Assembly: GCA_003427395.1 (NCBI GenBank)
Contig: BFEA01000136.1
Location: 727,272 to 752,245, forward strand
Source: Chara braunii
Lineage: Eukaryota > Streptophyta > Charophyceae > Charales > Characeae
DNA: 24,974 nucleotides
Direction: 5' to 3'
Shown: positions 1 to 8,189 of the stretch, piece by piece
Numbering within the stretch: the first letter of the stretch is position 1
How the letters are laid out: each line of letters opens with the position of its first letter
Position numbers and translations under genes: made by a program
Notes under the pieces: model-generated
What the model saw: only the letters and a program-made list of their open reading frames with translations
Database searches by the model: none
What the model was told of the DNA's origin: nothing

Positions 1-193
1 TTCTCCTCATGGATGGGAGGTATTAATTGAATTAGTTTGGGAGCATTTTGGATTTGTGCCTAATCAGTATATTACTTCTTTTTTTGTATCTACTTTTCCA
101 GTTGTATTGGACACAATGGTGAAATATTGGATTTTTCGACATCTCAATCATATATCACCATCTATAGTAGTTACCTATCATTCAATGAATGAG
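1..193 (+). pseudogene. cemA: Plastid cemA 3' end (nuclear plastid DNA fragment)
   Basis: Reading from base 2, the DNA encodes about 64 residues that match the C-terminal part of CemA, the chloroplast inner-envelope protein involved in proton extrusion and inorganic carbon uptake. Recognisable blocks are [11 protein letters not shown] near the start, [17 protein letters not shown] in the middle and [13 protein letters not shown] at the end, all typical of the last membrane-spanning part and C-terminus of the family. The usual stop after HSMN(D/E) is absent: the frame runs into AAA ACG and unrelated GC-rich DNA, so plastid similarity ends near 193. The N-terminal part lies outside the window. 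The surrounding DNA (transposons, microsatellites) is nuclear in character, so I read this as a plastid-to-nucleus transfer rather than a working gene. Homology is recognised from family knowledge, not a search. Confidence 0.82.
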
Positions 194-489
194 AAAACGC
201 GGGAAGTCACTAGTTGCCACGTGACGCCCAAGGTGGAGATGAGCAGCAAGGGGGATGGGTGGGGTAGGTAGGTGCATTGGGATGGACGTGGTGTGGGTTG
301 GAGGACGAAGGGCGAAGGTGGAGGTTCCGTACGGACAAGGGGCACGGGGGAGCCTCCCGCGTCCCAGCGGATTCGGACGGCCGTACGGAAAAAAGGGGGG
401 AAAGAAATTCCGTACAACCATTTTCCACAGGCCGACGGCAGACTTGAACTGCGAAAATTAAAATTTCTTCAAAATCGAAAAAAGAATGC

Positions 490-533
<44 letters not shown>

Positions 534-673
534 GAAATCGCCGTTGGCCGTTGCCAACCGATTGGGTTGCTGGTGAAATAAAGCACCATGCGCCCTGTTC
601 CCCTGTATCAAAAAAAAAAAAAAAAAAAAAGAGAATGCCGGACCTGCCCCGAGGCTGGGAAATTCAACTACCC
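194..673. other. Noncoding, GC-rich then poly-A tracts
   Basis: No gene seen. A GC-rich part at 300-390 contains two copies of the palindromic TTCCGTACGG / CCGTACGGAA (325-334 and 381-390) in inverted arrangement. Two long A runs follow, at 491-525 (35 A) and 610-630 (21 A). Open frames crossing the A runs are Lys or Phe homopolymers and are not credible proteins. Confidence 0.6.
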
Positions 674-772
674 GGGGCTAGGTCCCACTTGCACGAATTA
701 AGAGATAGAGACCGTAGATAGCCGAGATCAACGGCCGAAATCTCCTAATCCGCGCAAGTGGGACCTTGCCCC
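674..772. repeat. Short foldback (inverted repeat, about 32-bp arms)
   Basis: The arm at 674-705 and the arm at 741-772 are inverted copies (shared core GGTCCCACTTG, ends GGGGC/GCCCC). The 25-nt core differs at three positions, all transitions. The spacer is 35 bp. The size and symmetry fit a small MITE or a hairpin-forming RNA. I see no convincing target-site duplication in the flanks, so the class is unknown. Confidence 0.6.
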
Positions 773-806
773 CGTGTTCCCCCAACATAACGACTGTGCA
801 TTGTAA

Positions 807-930
807 CGAATACAACGCATATACGTTATATTCGAACAGGCACAATATTGGAATACAACGCACATGCGTTCTATTCGAGTCGTCGATTTCCTACAAAAAC
901 TCGAGCACAAAGCATATGCGTTATGTTCGG
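807..930. repeat. Three imperfect 28-bp palindromes
   Basis: Units at 807-834, 850-877 and 902-930 each read approximately CGAATACAACGCATA followed by its inverted complement ending in TATTCG. They are spaced 43 and 52 bp apart. Each is its own inverted repeat centred on CATATG-like sequence. The array lies 70-195 bp upstream of a TATA-like box at 1001. The layout resembles dimeric protein-binding sites or subterminal transposon repeats; function unknown. Confidence 0.6.
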
Positions 931-1000
931 GGGAAGTAGCCTACTAAAGCAACTTAGGGTCGCAGCGAGTAGCCGTGGTTTGAAGAAACCAAAACTAAGG

Positions 1001-1009
1001 TATATATTG
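1001..1009 (+). promoter_or_regulatory. TATA-like box
   Basis: TATATATTG lies downstream of the three palindromes and of a short inverted repeat (GGTTTGAAGAAACC at 978-991). An ATG opens an 87-codon frame at 1051, about 45 bp downstream. The spacing is promoter-like, but an AT run of this length is also common by chance. Confidence 0.25.
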
Positions 1010-1050
1010 TTCTCTTAATTTCACCATTCACTACCCGCTACCTCTCACAT

Positions 1051-1352
1051 ATGGCCACCTGGCCTAATCGGCAGTGGTCAGGGAGTAGGGTGGGGCCGCC
1101 TGTGGCGGGCCCGACTAACACAAAGATTGAGCCTTTTGCCAATAGTTGCACCTCCCATCTATTTCCCCCACCTCCATTAAACCACCAGTACCTATCCATG
1201 CTAAAGTTTTCGGGCGGCCTGAATTCATGGAAGCCGCTGGTAGGTCTGGTGGAGGCTGGGTCCAGCCTCGCCTATGCCTCAGTGGTCATTCGTTTTGAAA
1301 ACAGAAAGGGCTGACCAGAGAAGCAACAAAAAAAAAAAAAAAAAAAAAAAAA
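1051..1352 (+). repeat. Possible retroposed sequence with genomic poly-A tail
   Basis: A 300-bp GC-balanced segment ends in a pure run of 25 A (1328-1352), as expected for a reverse-transcribed RNA. Near its start, TGGCCTAATCGG matches the Pol III A-box consensus (TRGCNNAGYNGG) at 11 of 12 positions, hinting at a SINE, but I cannot find a B box downstream. It also holds an 87-codon ORF (1051-1314) with no recognisable domain. No flanking target duplication was found. Confidence 0.3.
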
Positions 1353-1493
1353 GTAAAAGAAGATAAATAAAAAATCATGCAGGATCTTGGGTACATCAGT
1401 CTCTATAAGAGAGAGAGAGAGAGAGAGTGCTCTACCATCATCCCCTGAAGACAACGCACCCTGATAACGGTTGTATATACCGCTATCTTTTTG

Positions 1494-1542
1494 TGCTGGT
1501 CTGTCACGCCAGAAGTTGCGGGTTCAAATCCCGTTTTTCCCG
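1494..1542 (+). pseudogene. trnD-GUC: 3' half of tRNA-Asp(GUC), mitochondrial type
   Basis: The anticodon stem CTGGT/GCCAG encloses the 7-nt loop CTGTCAC with anticodon GTC, followed by a complete T arm (GCGGG, loop TTCAAAT, CCCGT) and an acceptor 3' strand ending TTTTTCCC plus G. The D arm and 5' acceptor strand are not found upstream, where the sequence turns AT-rich and unrelated. The gene is therefore truncated. It abuts the tRNA-Ser gene with no spacer, which fits one organelle-derived insert rather than two nuclear tRNA genes. Confidence 0.6.
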
Positions 1543-1630
1543 GGAGGTATGGCTGAGTGGCTGAAGTCATTGTTTTGCTAAATCAACATACAACAAGATT
1601 GTATCATGGGTTCAAATCCCATTTCTTCCG
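1543..1630 (+). tRNA. trnS-GCU: tRNA-Ser(GCU), plant-mitochondrial type, probably a nuclear relic
   Basis: This 88-nt sequence folds as a class II tRNA: acceptor GGAGGTA with TTCTTCC (one G-U and one T-T pair), D arm with GGCTGAGTGG, anticodon loop TTGCTAA with anticodon GCT, a long variable arm with ATACAA/TTGTAT pairing, a perfect T arm ATGGG-TTCAAAT-CCCAT, and a G discriminator. The start and variable arm resemble plant mitochondrial trnS-GCU rather than cytosolic tRNA-Ser. The anticodon stem has one mismatch. Directly upstream is the 3' half of a mitochondrial-type trnD, so this looks like mitochondrial DNA moved to the nucleus. Function in the nucleus is doubtful. Confidence 0.7.
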
Positions 1631-1673
1631 TTCAGTCGGGGGCGTTGCGTTGTGTTCAAGGGGAACACGGTAT

Positions 1674-1725
1674 TCGGGGGGGAGGGGGGGGGGGGAAGGA
1701 GAGAGAGAGAGAGAGAGAGAGAGAT
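1674..1725 (+). repeat. Poly-G then (GA)n purine tract
   Basis: A run of G (about 1674-1695, with one A) passes into GA dinucleotides up to about 1724. It lies about 45 bp 3' of the tRNA insert. A shorter (GA)n tract at 1409-1427 flanks the other side. Confidence 0.85.
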
Positions 1726-2590
1726 CAACATATACACATACATGTACACACTGTGACACATAACACACACACGTTGGTGTGCGCACATGTGTGTGTGCCA
1801 TTGTTGCACTGTGATCAATAAACCAATCAACCAACCTAAATCAATATGTTAGTCAATGAATTCACCCACACACATAGAGTCATGTTTTCCTTTTTTTCCC
1901 ATTTTGGAGTTGTGTATAGCGGATACGGACTGACAGTTGGGCCGGATTGTAAGGTTGGTGTGAGTATAGTCGGCCACTTTTCTCACGTGTATCACTAACT
2001 TTGGGTGACACGACGAGTCCTTATCTATCAGTCAAATGTATCCTGAGCATATTATCCGGGTTCAACCTCCTGGTGAGTAGGTGTAAGACCGACGAAACAG
2101 TCTGACACAATCATGTTTTTTTTGTGGAGTTGTGAATAGTGAACATGACAATCCACACAAAACCACAGGTAAGGGGGGGAAGGGGGTTGGTGGGGAAGGG
2201 GGTTTTAAGATATTTTGCTAACCCCCATAATAATAAAAATTATTTTAAACAATTCAGGTGAGGGGAATAACACCTCTCCCACCACACAATAAAAATAACC
2301 AAATCGAATAAAAAACCATTAAAAAAAATAAAAAATAACCAAATGAAAAACCTATATTTTGAAAAAAAAAATCAATTCAACATTTCGTTGAACGCCCAAG
2401 GAGGGGAGGGGGGGCGAACATTCGAACATCCAGATTTTCGTTATGACAAGTTCAGTTGAACGCAAACATGGATATATATATCGTCAAACAGAGTTGTCCA
2501 GTAAATCGTAGGCAGAGAGGGAAGGGAACAACAAATGAGGGGTTGTGAGACTTGTGACAAACTGTTTCCTCTGAGTTATATATGTATATG
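1726..2590. other. Noncoding, no gene recognised
   Basis: CA/TG-rich sequence (1726-1800), two weakly similar stretches around GGAGTTGTG (1904-1925 and 2126-2143), G runs (2170-2210) and A-rich DNA (2220-2380). A hammerhead-like core at 2070-2102 is described in the findings. Nothing codes convincingly. Confidence 0.5.
2583..2590. other. Target-site duplication, left copy (hAT-like)
   Basis: TGTATATG, identical to 3335-3342 on the other side of the CAGGGT-ended element. Confidence 0.85.
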
Positions 2591-2602
2591 CAGGGTCACC
2601 AG

Positions 2603-2646
2603 CCCGTACTTACGGAGGTCCCCGGGCAGACCTCCGTACGTACGGG
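2603..2646. repeat. Subterminal hairpin of the hAT-like element
   Basis: Arms 2603-2620 and 2629-2646 are inverted copies (18 bp, one mismatch) around the 8-nt loop CCCGGGCA. The arms carry CCGTAC/GTACGG motifs that recur to 2680. A similar GTTCGG/CCGAAC hairpin sits near the other end at 3238-3262. Confidence 0.8.
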
Positions 2647-2705
2647 CATTCGGGGTCCCGTACGGGGTCCGAACCCGACGGTGTTCGGCCCCCGCCAAAA
2701 ATTAT

Positions 2706-3044
2706 TTCGGGGCCTAAAAATAATTATTTTTTTCTGGATTGTTTTTGTGAGTTCTCTATGACGTGAAATACATGCCTGTAACATTTCAAGTCATTTGGCT
2801 AAGCCAAATAAGAATTAAAAATCGTCAAAGATGGCGGTGTCAAAACATGCTCGCCCACGTATTTTTTCACTTTTTACTTTTTGTTTTCACTTTAGTTCGG
2901 GGTCTAAACAATTTTATTATTTTTTAAAACTTTTGTAGTGGGTTATGTATTATGTGAAGTACACATCTGTAAATTTTCAGGGCATTTAGCTATTCCAAAA
3001 AAAAATGAAAAATCTCCAAAGATGGCGGTGTCGAAAACATGCTC
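2706..3044. repeat. Two diverged 150-bp direct repeats inside the hAT-like element
   Basis: Copies at about 2706-2853 and 2896-3044 both begin TTCGGGG(C/T)CTAAA and end with AAGATGGCGGTGTC followed by AAAACATGCTC. The middle parts align with several differences. The offset is about 190 bp. Confidence 0.75.
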
Positions 3045-3334
3045 ACACACTCGCTAAATTTAATTCTCTTTTTATTTTTATTTATTTCTATTATTAGTAT
3101 TTTTTTCCGTATTTTATTTCTATTTCAAATTTGGTAAGGAATTCGGATGTAATGCTCAGGCAAATCTTGTTTGATTTATTTTTCTCCATAACATATCTTT
3201 TTTTCAGATTTTTTTTTTGTTTTTTTTTTTTGGTCCGCGTTCGGCCCGAACTGCCGAACGCATTCCCAAGGGGTCCCATACGTTCGGGCGTTCGGGTTCG
3301 GGCGTTCGGCCCGTCCCGAACGCCGGTTACCCTG

Positions 3335-3342
3335 TGTATATG
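3335..3342. other. Target-site duplication, right copy (hAT-like)
   Basis: TGTATATG, identical to 2583-2590. No base has changed, so the insertion is not ancient, although simple AT/GT sequence here raises the chance-match rate a little. Confidence 0.85.
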
Positions 3343-3562
3343 TGTGTGTATTTCTGTAGTTTCCTTTTCTTTTCTTGCAAAAAGAATCCTTCTTTCTTTA
3401 CAGCGGTAGTCATACATATATACAAGAAGGAAAAAATGTTTATAAATCTTTAGTACTGTTATTTATATTATAAAAAATATATATTATTATTGTTATAAAA
3501 TATCTTATGATGACTCTTATTCTTATTATTAGTATTAAAATTTAAAAATAAATTATGAATAC
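3343..3562. other. AT-rich spacer, no gene
   Basis: T-rich and TA-rich DNA between the hAT-like element and the chromovirus; the chromovirus target site lies at its right end. Confidence 0.6.
3558..3562. other. Target-site duplication, left copy (chromovirus)
   Basis: AATAC precedes the 5' LTR. The same bases occur at 13247-13251, where the first A overlaps the terminal CA of the 3' LTR, so the duplication is 4 or 5 bp. Confidence 0.8.
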
Positions 3563-4841
3563 TGTGATAACCCGTCCAAACACGGACTGAAACACACAGC
3601 TGATTTCTGAGTTTTGCTCATAGACTGAATACCCTACTGAGTTCCCCACCTGCTAAGTCTGTGTGTGTGTGTGCTTGCTGGACTGCATGTCTGTCTGAGT
3701 GCTGGTTGACTTGCGTGTGTGACCATGCCTGTCTGAGTGCTGGTTGGTACGAGTGTGTGTGTGTGTGGCCCGCCAGGGCACTTGTTCGTTCGTCGGGCCC
3801 TCACGGCCGGTACTTACCTGTGGCCGTGGCTTCGAAGGGTTGCAGCAGGGGAAAAGCACTCAAGTAGCGGGTAGGCCGGTACCGCACCCGGCAGGGGGGT
3901 AAATATTCAGGTACCGGAGGCCGAGCAGAAGAAGACAAAAGTGNCATTTTTAGAGGCCGGTAGTGTAGGCTAGGTCTAGCGGGTACCAGTCTGAGTCTAG
4001 GGCCTGTAGGGGCAATATCAGAGTCTGCAATGATGTTCCCTCCAACAGGAGGAAGAGGTACCGGTTGCTTGGGAAGGCCAGCGGCCTGGAAGTCACCGCC
4101 CAAGAGGCAAAGCAGACCGCTATATCTTCCGACCGGGTGGAAGACCCGGCCTCTTTTTCGGTGAGCAAGTTTGGCGACACACTGGTGGAGCGCTGGAGGG
4201 AGCAGCGCTGGGTTGGAGCTGCGCTGCTGGGGAGGAAGAAGAAGGACTAGAGGGAGGAAGAAGGAGGAAGGAAGGAGGAAAGGGGAGGAGCGCCAGGGGT
4301 ACTTACCTGGTTATGGTGGCAGCCATCTTCATCACCTTGGTGGGCGCTGCTGCAAGGAGCCCCCAGCCCGGGGAGCTACACCAAGAAGCTTCAAGGCAAG
4401 GCTGGGCATGGCGGCCTGAGCTGGAGCAGCCATAGCTGCTCTGGGTTGTCCTTTGGACGTCGGTGCAAGGCCTAGTAGTCCGCCATAGCCTCGGCCTATG
4501 TGTGTAAGAGTGGGGGAGGCAGCCATGGCTATGGTAGACCTTGAGTGATACCTGCAGTAGAAAAGGGACTCGGACATGATTCTGGACCAGTCATTCAACA
4601 TTGTATTATTATTTCTTGTATGAATAAGAGAAGGGGGAGATAAGGAGGAGGAGATTGTTGGGCGAAGAAGAAGGGCCTTGTCATTGTCTTTGCTGGTGTA
4701 CATCTTCTTCTTCTTCTTTCTTACTTCTTCTTCTTCTTCTACTCCTCTCTCACCTCTCAAGTTCATTCATTTCTTTCTGCAATTGGATGGCATTGTACTT
4801 TCCAGTGCATGTGTATCTCGAAATTGGCCAGGGTCATAACA
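3563..4841 (+). repeat. 5' LTR
   Basis: It begins TGTGATAACCC and ends ATAACA. It contains a (GT)n tract near 3660, purine-rich GGAAGGA repeats at 4235-4290, (CTT)n near 4705-4740 and an AATAA-type signal near 4622. The last 250 bp (probably R/U5) are the part shared with a second, reversed LTR at 24147. One N at 3945. No clear TATA box is visible in the likely U3. Confidence 0.95.
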
Positions 4842-4842
4842 T

Positions 4843-4856
4843 TGGTATCAGAGCGG
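4843..4856 (+). promoter_or_regulatory. Primer binding site for initiator tRNA-Met
   Basis: TGGTATCAGAGC begins one base after the LTR and is complementary to the 12 3'-terminal bases of plant initiator tRNA-Met (including CCA). This is the standard minus-strand primer site of plant LTR retrotransposons. Complementarity stops after 12 bases. Confidence 0.92.
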
Positions 4857-6161
4857 ATTCTACTTGCTGGTGAGAGTTGACTTTGCTACCCTAACCCTAA
4901 CCTAAGTGGTTGAGGGAAACACTTAGGGTTAGGGTTGGATGGTTGAGGGAAGTGGGGCAGCGTGGCTAAGGGAAGCTGCCCCCACCTGGTTAGGTCATGT
5001 GGGGTCAACATAGACCCTAACCAGGTTGCTTGAGTGTGAGATTAGGGTGGCGAGACATTTCGAGGAGACTTCATGCGGCGATTTGAGAGAGGCGACAGTG
5101 AGAGGCACTCGCACCTGGAATCTGATTCAAGGGAGACACTTGGCAACTTAAGGGCTGCCCTCAAGTAGGCGAGCTTGAGGGTCAGCGACCATTCTCCATC
5201 AACGGACTGCAAGTTGCTATTTTGTTCTTCAACATCAACGGGGGATCCGACGTTGCACTTGGGTGTTGGAGTCAGACCCTCCTAGGAGATAGGACACTAG
5301 TGTAGGGGTAGCGTTAGATGGGTCAGGAGGACCATATGAGAAGGGGGGTGAGTTCACTTCATCTCAAAGCTCAAGGCCACTCAGGTAAGGGCCGTGCACC
5401 TAAGGGATGTCCATGTATGTGTGTATGGTATTGATTGTCCTGCTGGGGTACTCTGGGTTTCTTTTCCTACTCCTCTGTGGTCTTGATTGTGTGACTGGAT
5501 GCATGTGATCTACCTACTCACCTGATGGATGGAAAATGAAGTACCTTGTTATACATGCCGAGTCTTTCTACAGTGCTTTGTCTTTTCATCACTGAACGGT
5601 TGGAGTCTGTAGGTTCTGCCAGAAGTTGAAATTTCGTTTTTCAGTGTAGTTGAGACTGAACTAAGTTCAGGTGGGACTCCTCTTGGTTGGGACCTGGTTG
5701 AGACCTACATGGGACCCTTGGGACTCAGTGGAACCGGGCCCAAACAAGGAGAGCCTCTGGACCCAAATCGGTTAGGCATTGACCTATTGTCTTCTTGGCT
5801 AGGATACGAGTTCATTCTCCTTGGATTAGGACACCCACTGCCGAGGGGATCTTGGCTTTGATGTTTTGCTTGCATTCTGATTGCACCGTCCGTGGCTTGA
5901 CTCGCACCCTGTACACCACTCAATTCTTCATTGTTGCATTTGGTTGCTCGTTGTCTGATTTGCTGTATGGACACGGAGCTGGTCAGGCTGGACTCGAGAG
6001 GACCTCGTATGCAGCCTGATCAGACTGGGTCGCTGGATCAGACCTCTCTTTGAGTTAATTGTTTCTTCTGCTGTTCTCTGCTTCCAAATGAAATACCGCT
6101 CCGGCTAGGAGTTCTACCTTCTTTTCCCTGAGCTTTATCTGTTTTTCTGAGTTCATTTCCG
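4857..6161 (+). other. Untranslated leader between PBS and gag
   Basis: A 1.3-kb leader with no long ORF. Its first 170 bases hold three successive stem-loops (4888-4936, 4954-4982, 4985-5025). The rest is unstructured to the eye. The gag frame has a TGA at 6129, so translation cannot start much before 6162. Confidence 0.7.
4888..5025 (+). promoter_or_regulatory. Three tandem stem-loops after the PBS (possible packaging/dimer signal)
   Basis: Stem 1 pairs 4888-4908 with 4920-4936 and is built of CCCTAA/TTAGGG units. Stem 2 pairs GGGGCAGC (4954-4961) with GCTGCCCC (4975-4982). Stem 3 pairs CCTGGTTAGGTC (4985-4996) with GACCCTAACCAGG (5013-5025, one bulge). In retroelements the packaging and dimerisation structures lie in this position. 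The role here is inferred. Confidence 0.45.
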
Positions 6162-7946
6162 ATGCCCGTAGAGACTCGCAATCAGAAAGAAGAAAGAGAG
6201 AGGAGGGAGAGAGAACAGGGAGAGAGGGAAAGTGATAGTCTGAGGTGGGCAAGGACTGGGAAAAGGAGTGTTCGTCTAAGCGCGGGGGGGAGTGAACCTC
6301 TTGAGAGTCTGATTGATTATTTTGCTGTCTGGCGACTCTCTGATCCACCTGCCCACACTGACAGTCCAAAGATGGCCCAGCTAAATTCGACGCAATGGCG
6401 GGCCTTGTTAGATGCAGTCGGTGATGCTGAAAAACCACATCTGCAAGCACTCTTGGATGGTGCTATAAAACGGGAACAGGAGTCAGAGAAGGAGAGGAAG
6501 GAGGCCTTGCTGAGAAGGCAAGTAGCCCTCCTAGAGACTGTTCCCTCACTGACTGAAGAGTAGTGCAGGGAACAACTGCAGTCCATCCTCACAGCCTTTG
6601 TTCAAATCAGGAATCTTGAGGACCATACCACTCAAATCGCTGAAGTCTTTGCAAAACTGCAGACACTTCAGGATGATCTGACTGAGATGACCCTCAAGTG
6701 CCATGAACTAACAAAGAAGGTGGCGGATGTGCGACAAGCCCAAGTGGCCAACTGTCTTCCTCTACCTCCTGGAACTGAAGTTGCAATCGAAATTACCTCT
6801 GCCCCTCTTACTGTGTCTTCTTCTACCTCATCTTCGAGTGTGATGGCAAGTCCTTCAGGACCTGCAGCAGGTGCAAATTCCACTGTTGCTGTAACAAGCA
6901 ATGAGGCTGGAACTTATGCAATTGCTGCAGCCCCAAGACCGGAACCAGCTGCTGTTGGTCCCAGCCACGCCAGTCCCTATGTGGACCGGAAGGCGGTTCA
7001 AATACCGTCCAAGTACGATGGCAAGGAAGACATCGAGTCCTGGATCGGCTCCATGAGGGCCTACTTCGAGATCCTGGGGACTCAAGCTGAGACCCAGGCG
7101 GTTATCATGGGTATGAATGTCGAGCCAGTCGTACGGGGCTTCCTAAAAGTCCAAGCAACACGGGCTGGGTTTTAAAAATCTGCACTAGCCAAATGGCTAA
7201 GGTCCACCCTGGTTGCCTCCCTCGAAGAACTTCTTATCTCAGAATACCAAGATCCACATGTTGCTGCTAAAGCAAGGATTCAACTGGATAAAGTAAAGCA
7301 CAACAAGTGGAATGGCTCCATGAAAAGCCTGCAGACCTACCTAAGCAAGTTGTTTGCCACTCCTGGTTTGGAATTGTCCACTCAATCTTGCTTAGATGTG
7401 GTAAAGGGCGCGGTTCCAACTAACTTCACTAGTCGCCTGGGCAGGGACTACACTGCTTATACTGACTGGTTTGCCTTAATGAAGGATGTAGTCAGTCTGG
7501 AGGCCATGGACCTCGTTAGCACGGCAGGCAGCAAAAAGCCCATGGGCGGCAGACGGTTCAAGGGCAGCAACCATTTTGTTGTGCATGACCTGCTGGAGGC
7601 CGAAGAAGAAGCCGATGCGGGTGATCCCACTCTTGGTGACGACCAAGAACATGACTCCGATACAGCTTGTTCTTCAGCCCATGAGTCCGATGCAAATAAA
7701 GAAGAGGAAAAATTTTCTGCCTTTAAAAAGACTGTCAGTACTAAGGGACCGAATTGGAGTGTCGGAAAGAGTTATGTCCAACTTCCCAAAGGAGTTAAGA
7801 TCCCACCTAAACCGGAGGATGCATCTACCAAACCGTGGGTTGACCTCTGGATCACTGAGAATGACTGGCGGGGCAGACTCAAGAAGGGGGTTTGCCTGCA
7901 TTGCCAAAAGCCAAATCATAAAGTCCAAGACTGTTATCGGCTGTAG
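6162..7946 (+). pseudogene. gag: gag (capsid/nucleocapsid), two internal stops
   Basis: A single frame of 595 codons, interrupted by TAG at 6561-6563 and TAA at 7173-7175. Gag packages the element RNA into virus-like particles. Order: a charged Glu/Arg-rich N-terminus (residues 8-30, likely coiled coil), a second amphipathic stretch after the first stop, a Ser/Thr/Ala-rich linker (about residues 200-265), the retrotransposon gag/capsid core (about 280-470, with DIESWIGSMRAYFEILG), an acidic segment, and a CCHC zinc knuckle C-x2-C-x4-H-x4-C at 7893-7934. The knuckle is intact. Start ATG 6162 is the first ATG after an in-frame TGA at 6129. Both stops can be explained by single C-to-T changes in Gln codons. 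The stop codon at 7944-7946 lies inside the pol frame. Confidence 0.88.
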
Positions 7947-8189
7947 GGAAACCAGAATCGGGCGTAGAGTCAGACTCAGCAAACTCTGCAGCAAGGGAGG
8001 CTGGTTCTGTTGAAGATCAACAACCCTCCCTTGAAGCCCAACCATCTGCTGAAGACAAGGCTGCGGTAAGTAACGTATTGTATAACGAGCCTTGGGAGGA
8101 GTCTGAGATGATTGACTTCCACTACCACTTGGAGCATTGGGCTGAAATAAAACAGTTGCGGGCCCAAGGGACAGTGAAGTTAATCTTCT

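Larger units (their letters stand above)
2591..3334. mobile_element. Non-autonomous hAT-like transposon (MITE), 744 bp
   Basis: The ends are inverted repeats starting CAGGGT: the left reads CAGGGTCACCAGC and the right, read inward on the other strand, CAGGGTAACCGGC (11 of 13 match). The element is flanked by an exact 8-bp direct repeat TGTATATG at 2583-2590 and 3335-3342. An 8-bp target duplication with CAGGG termini is the signature of the hAT superfamily. Both subterminal regions (2600-2705 and 3232-3330) are GC-rich and packed with CGTACGG/CGTTCGGG-type motifs in both orientations, the usual place for transposase binding. The interior is AT-rich with two diverged copies of a 150-bp unit. 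There is no transposase ORF, so it must have been mobilised in trans. Confidence 0.85.

Noticed and set aside
272-721. 149-codon ORF spanning poly-A
   Set aside because: Central poly-Lys comes from the A tract; no conserved sequence.
4332-4766. Antisense 144-codon ORF in the 5' LTR, with a counterpart in the 3' LTR (12738-13172)
   Set aside because: The frame differs between the LTRs because of indels, and much of it is translated CTT/GAA repeats; no domain.
4888-4936. Interstitial telomere array
   Set aside because: Only about two CCCTAA units on one side and two TTAGGG on the other, arranged as a hairpin in a retroelement leader.
6317-6592. Minus-strand ORF over gag
   Set aside because: Shadow of the gag reading frame.
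7576-8013. ORF in the +1 frame over the gag end
   Set aside because: Shadow of gag; lacks the zinc knuckle and conserved residues seen in the correct frame.
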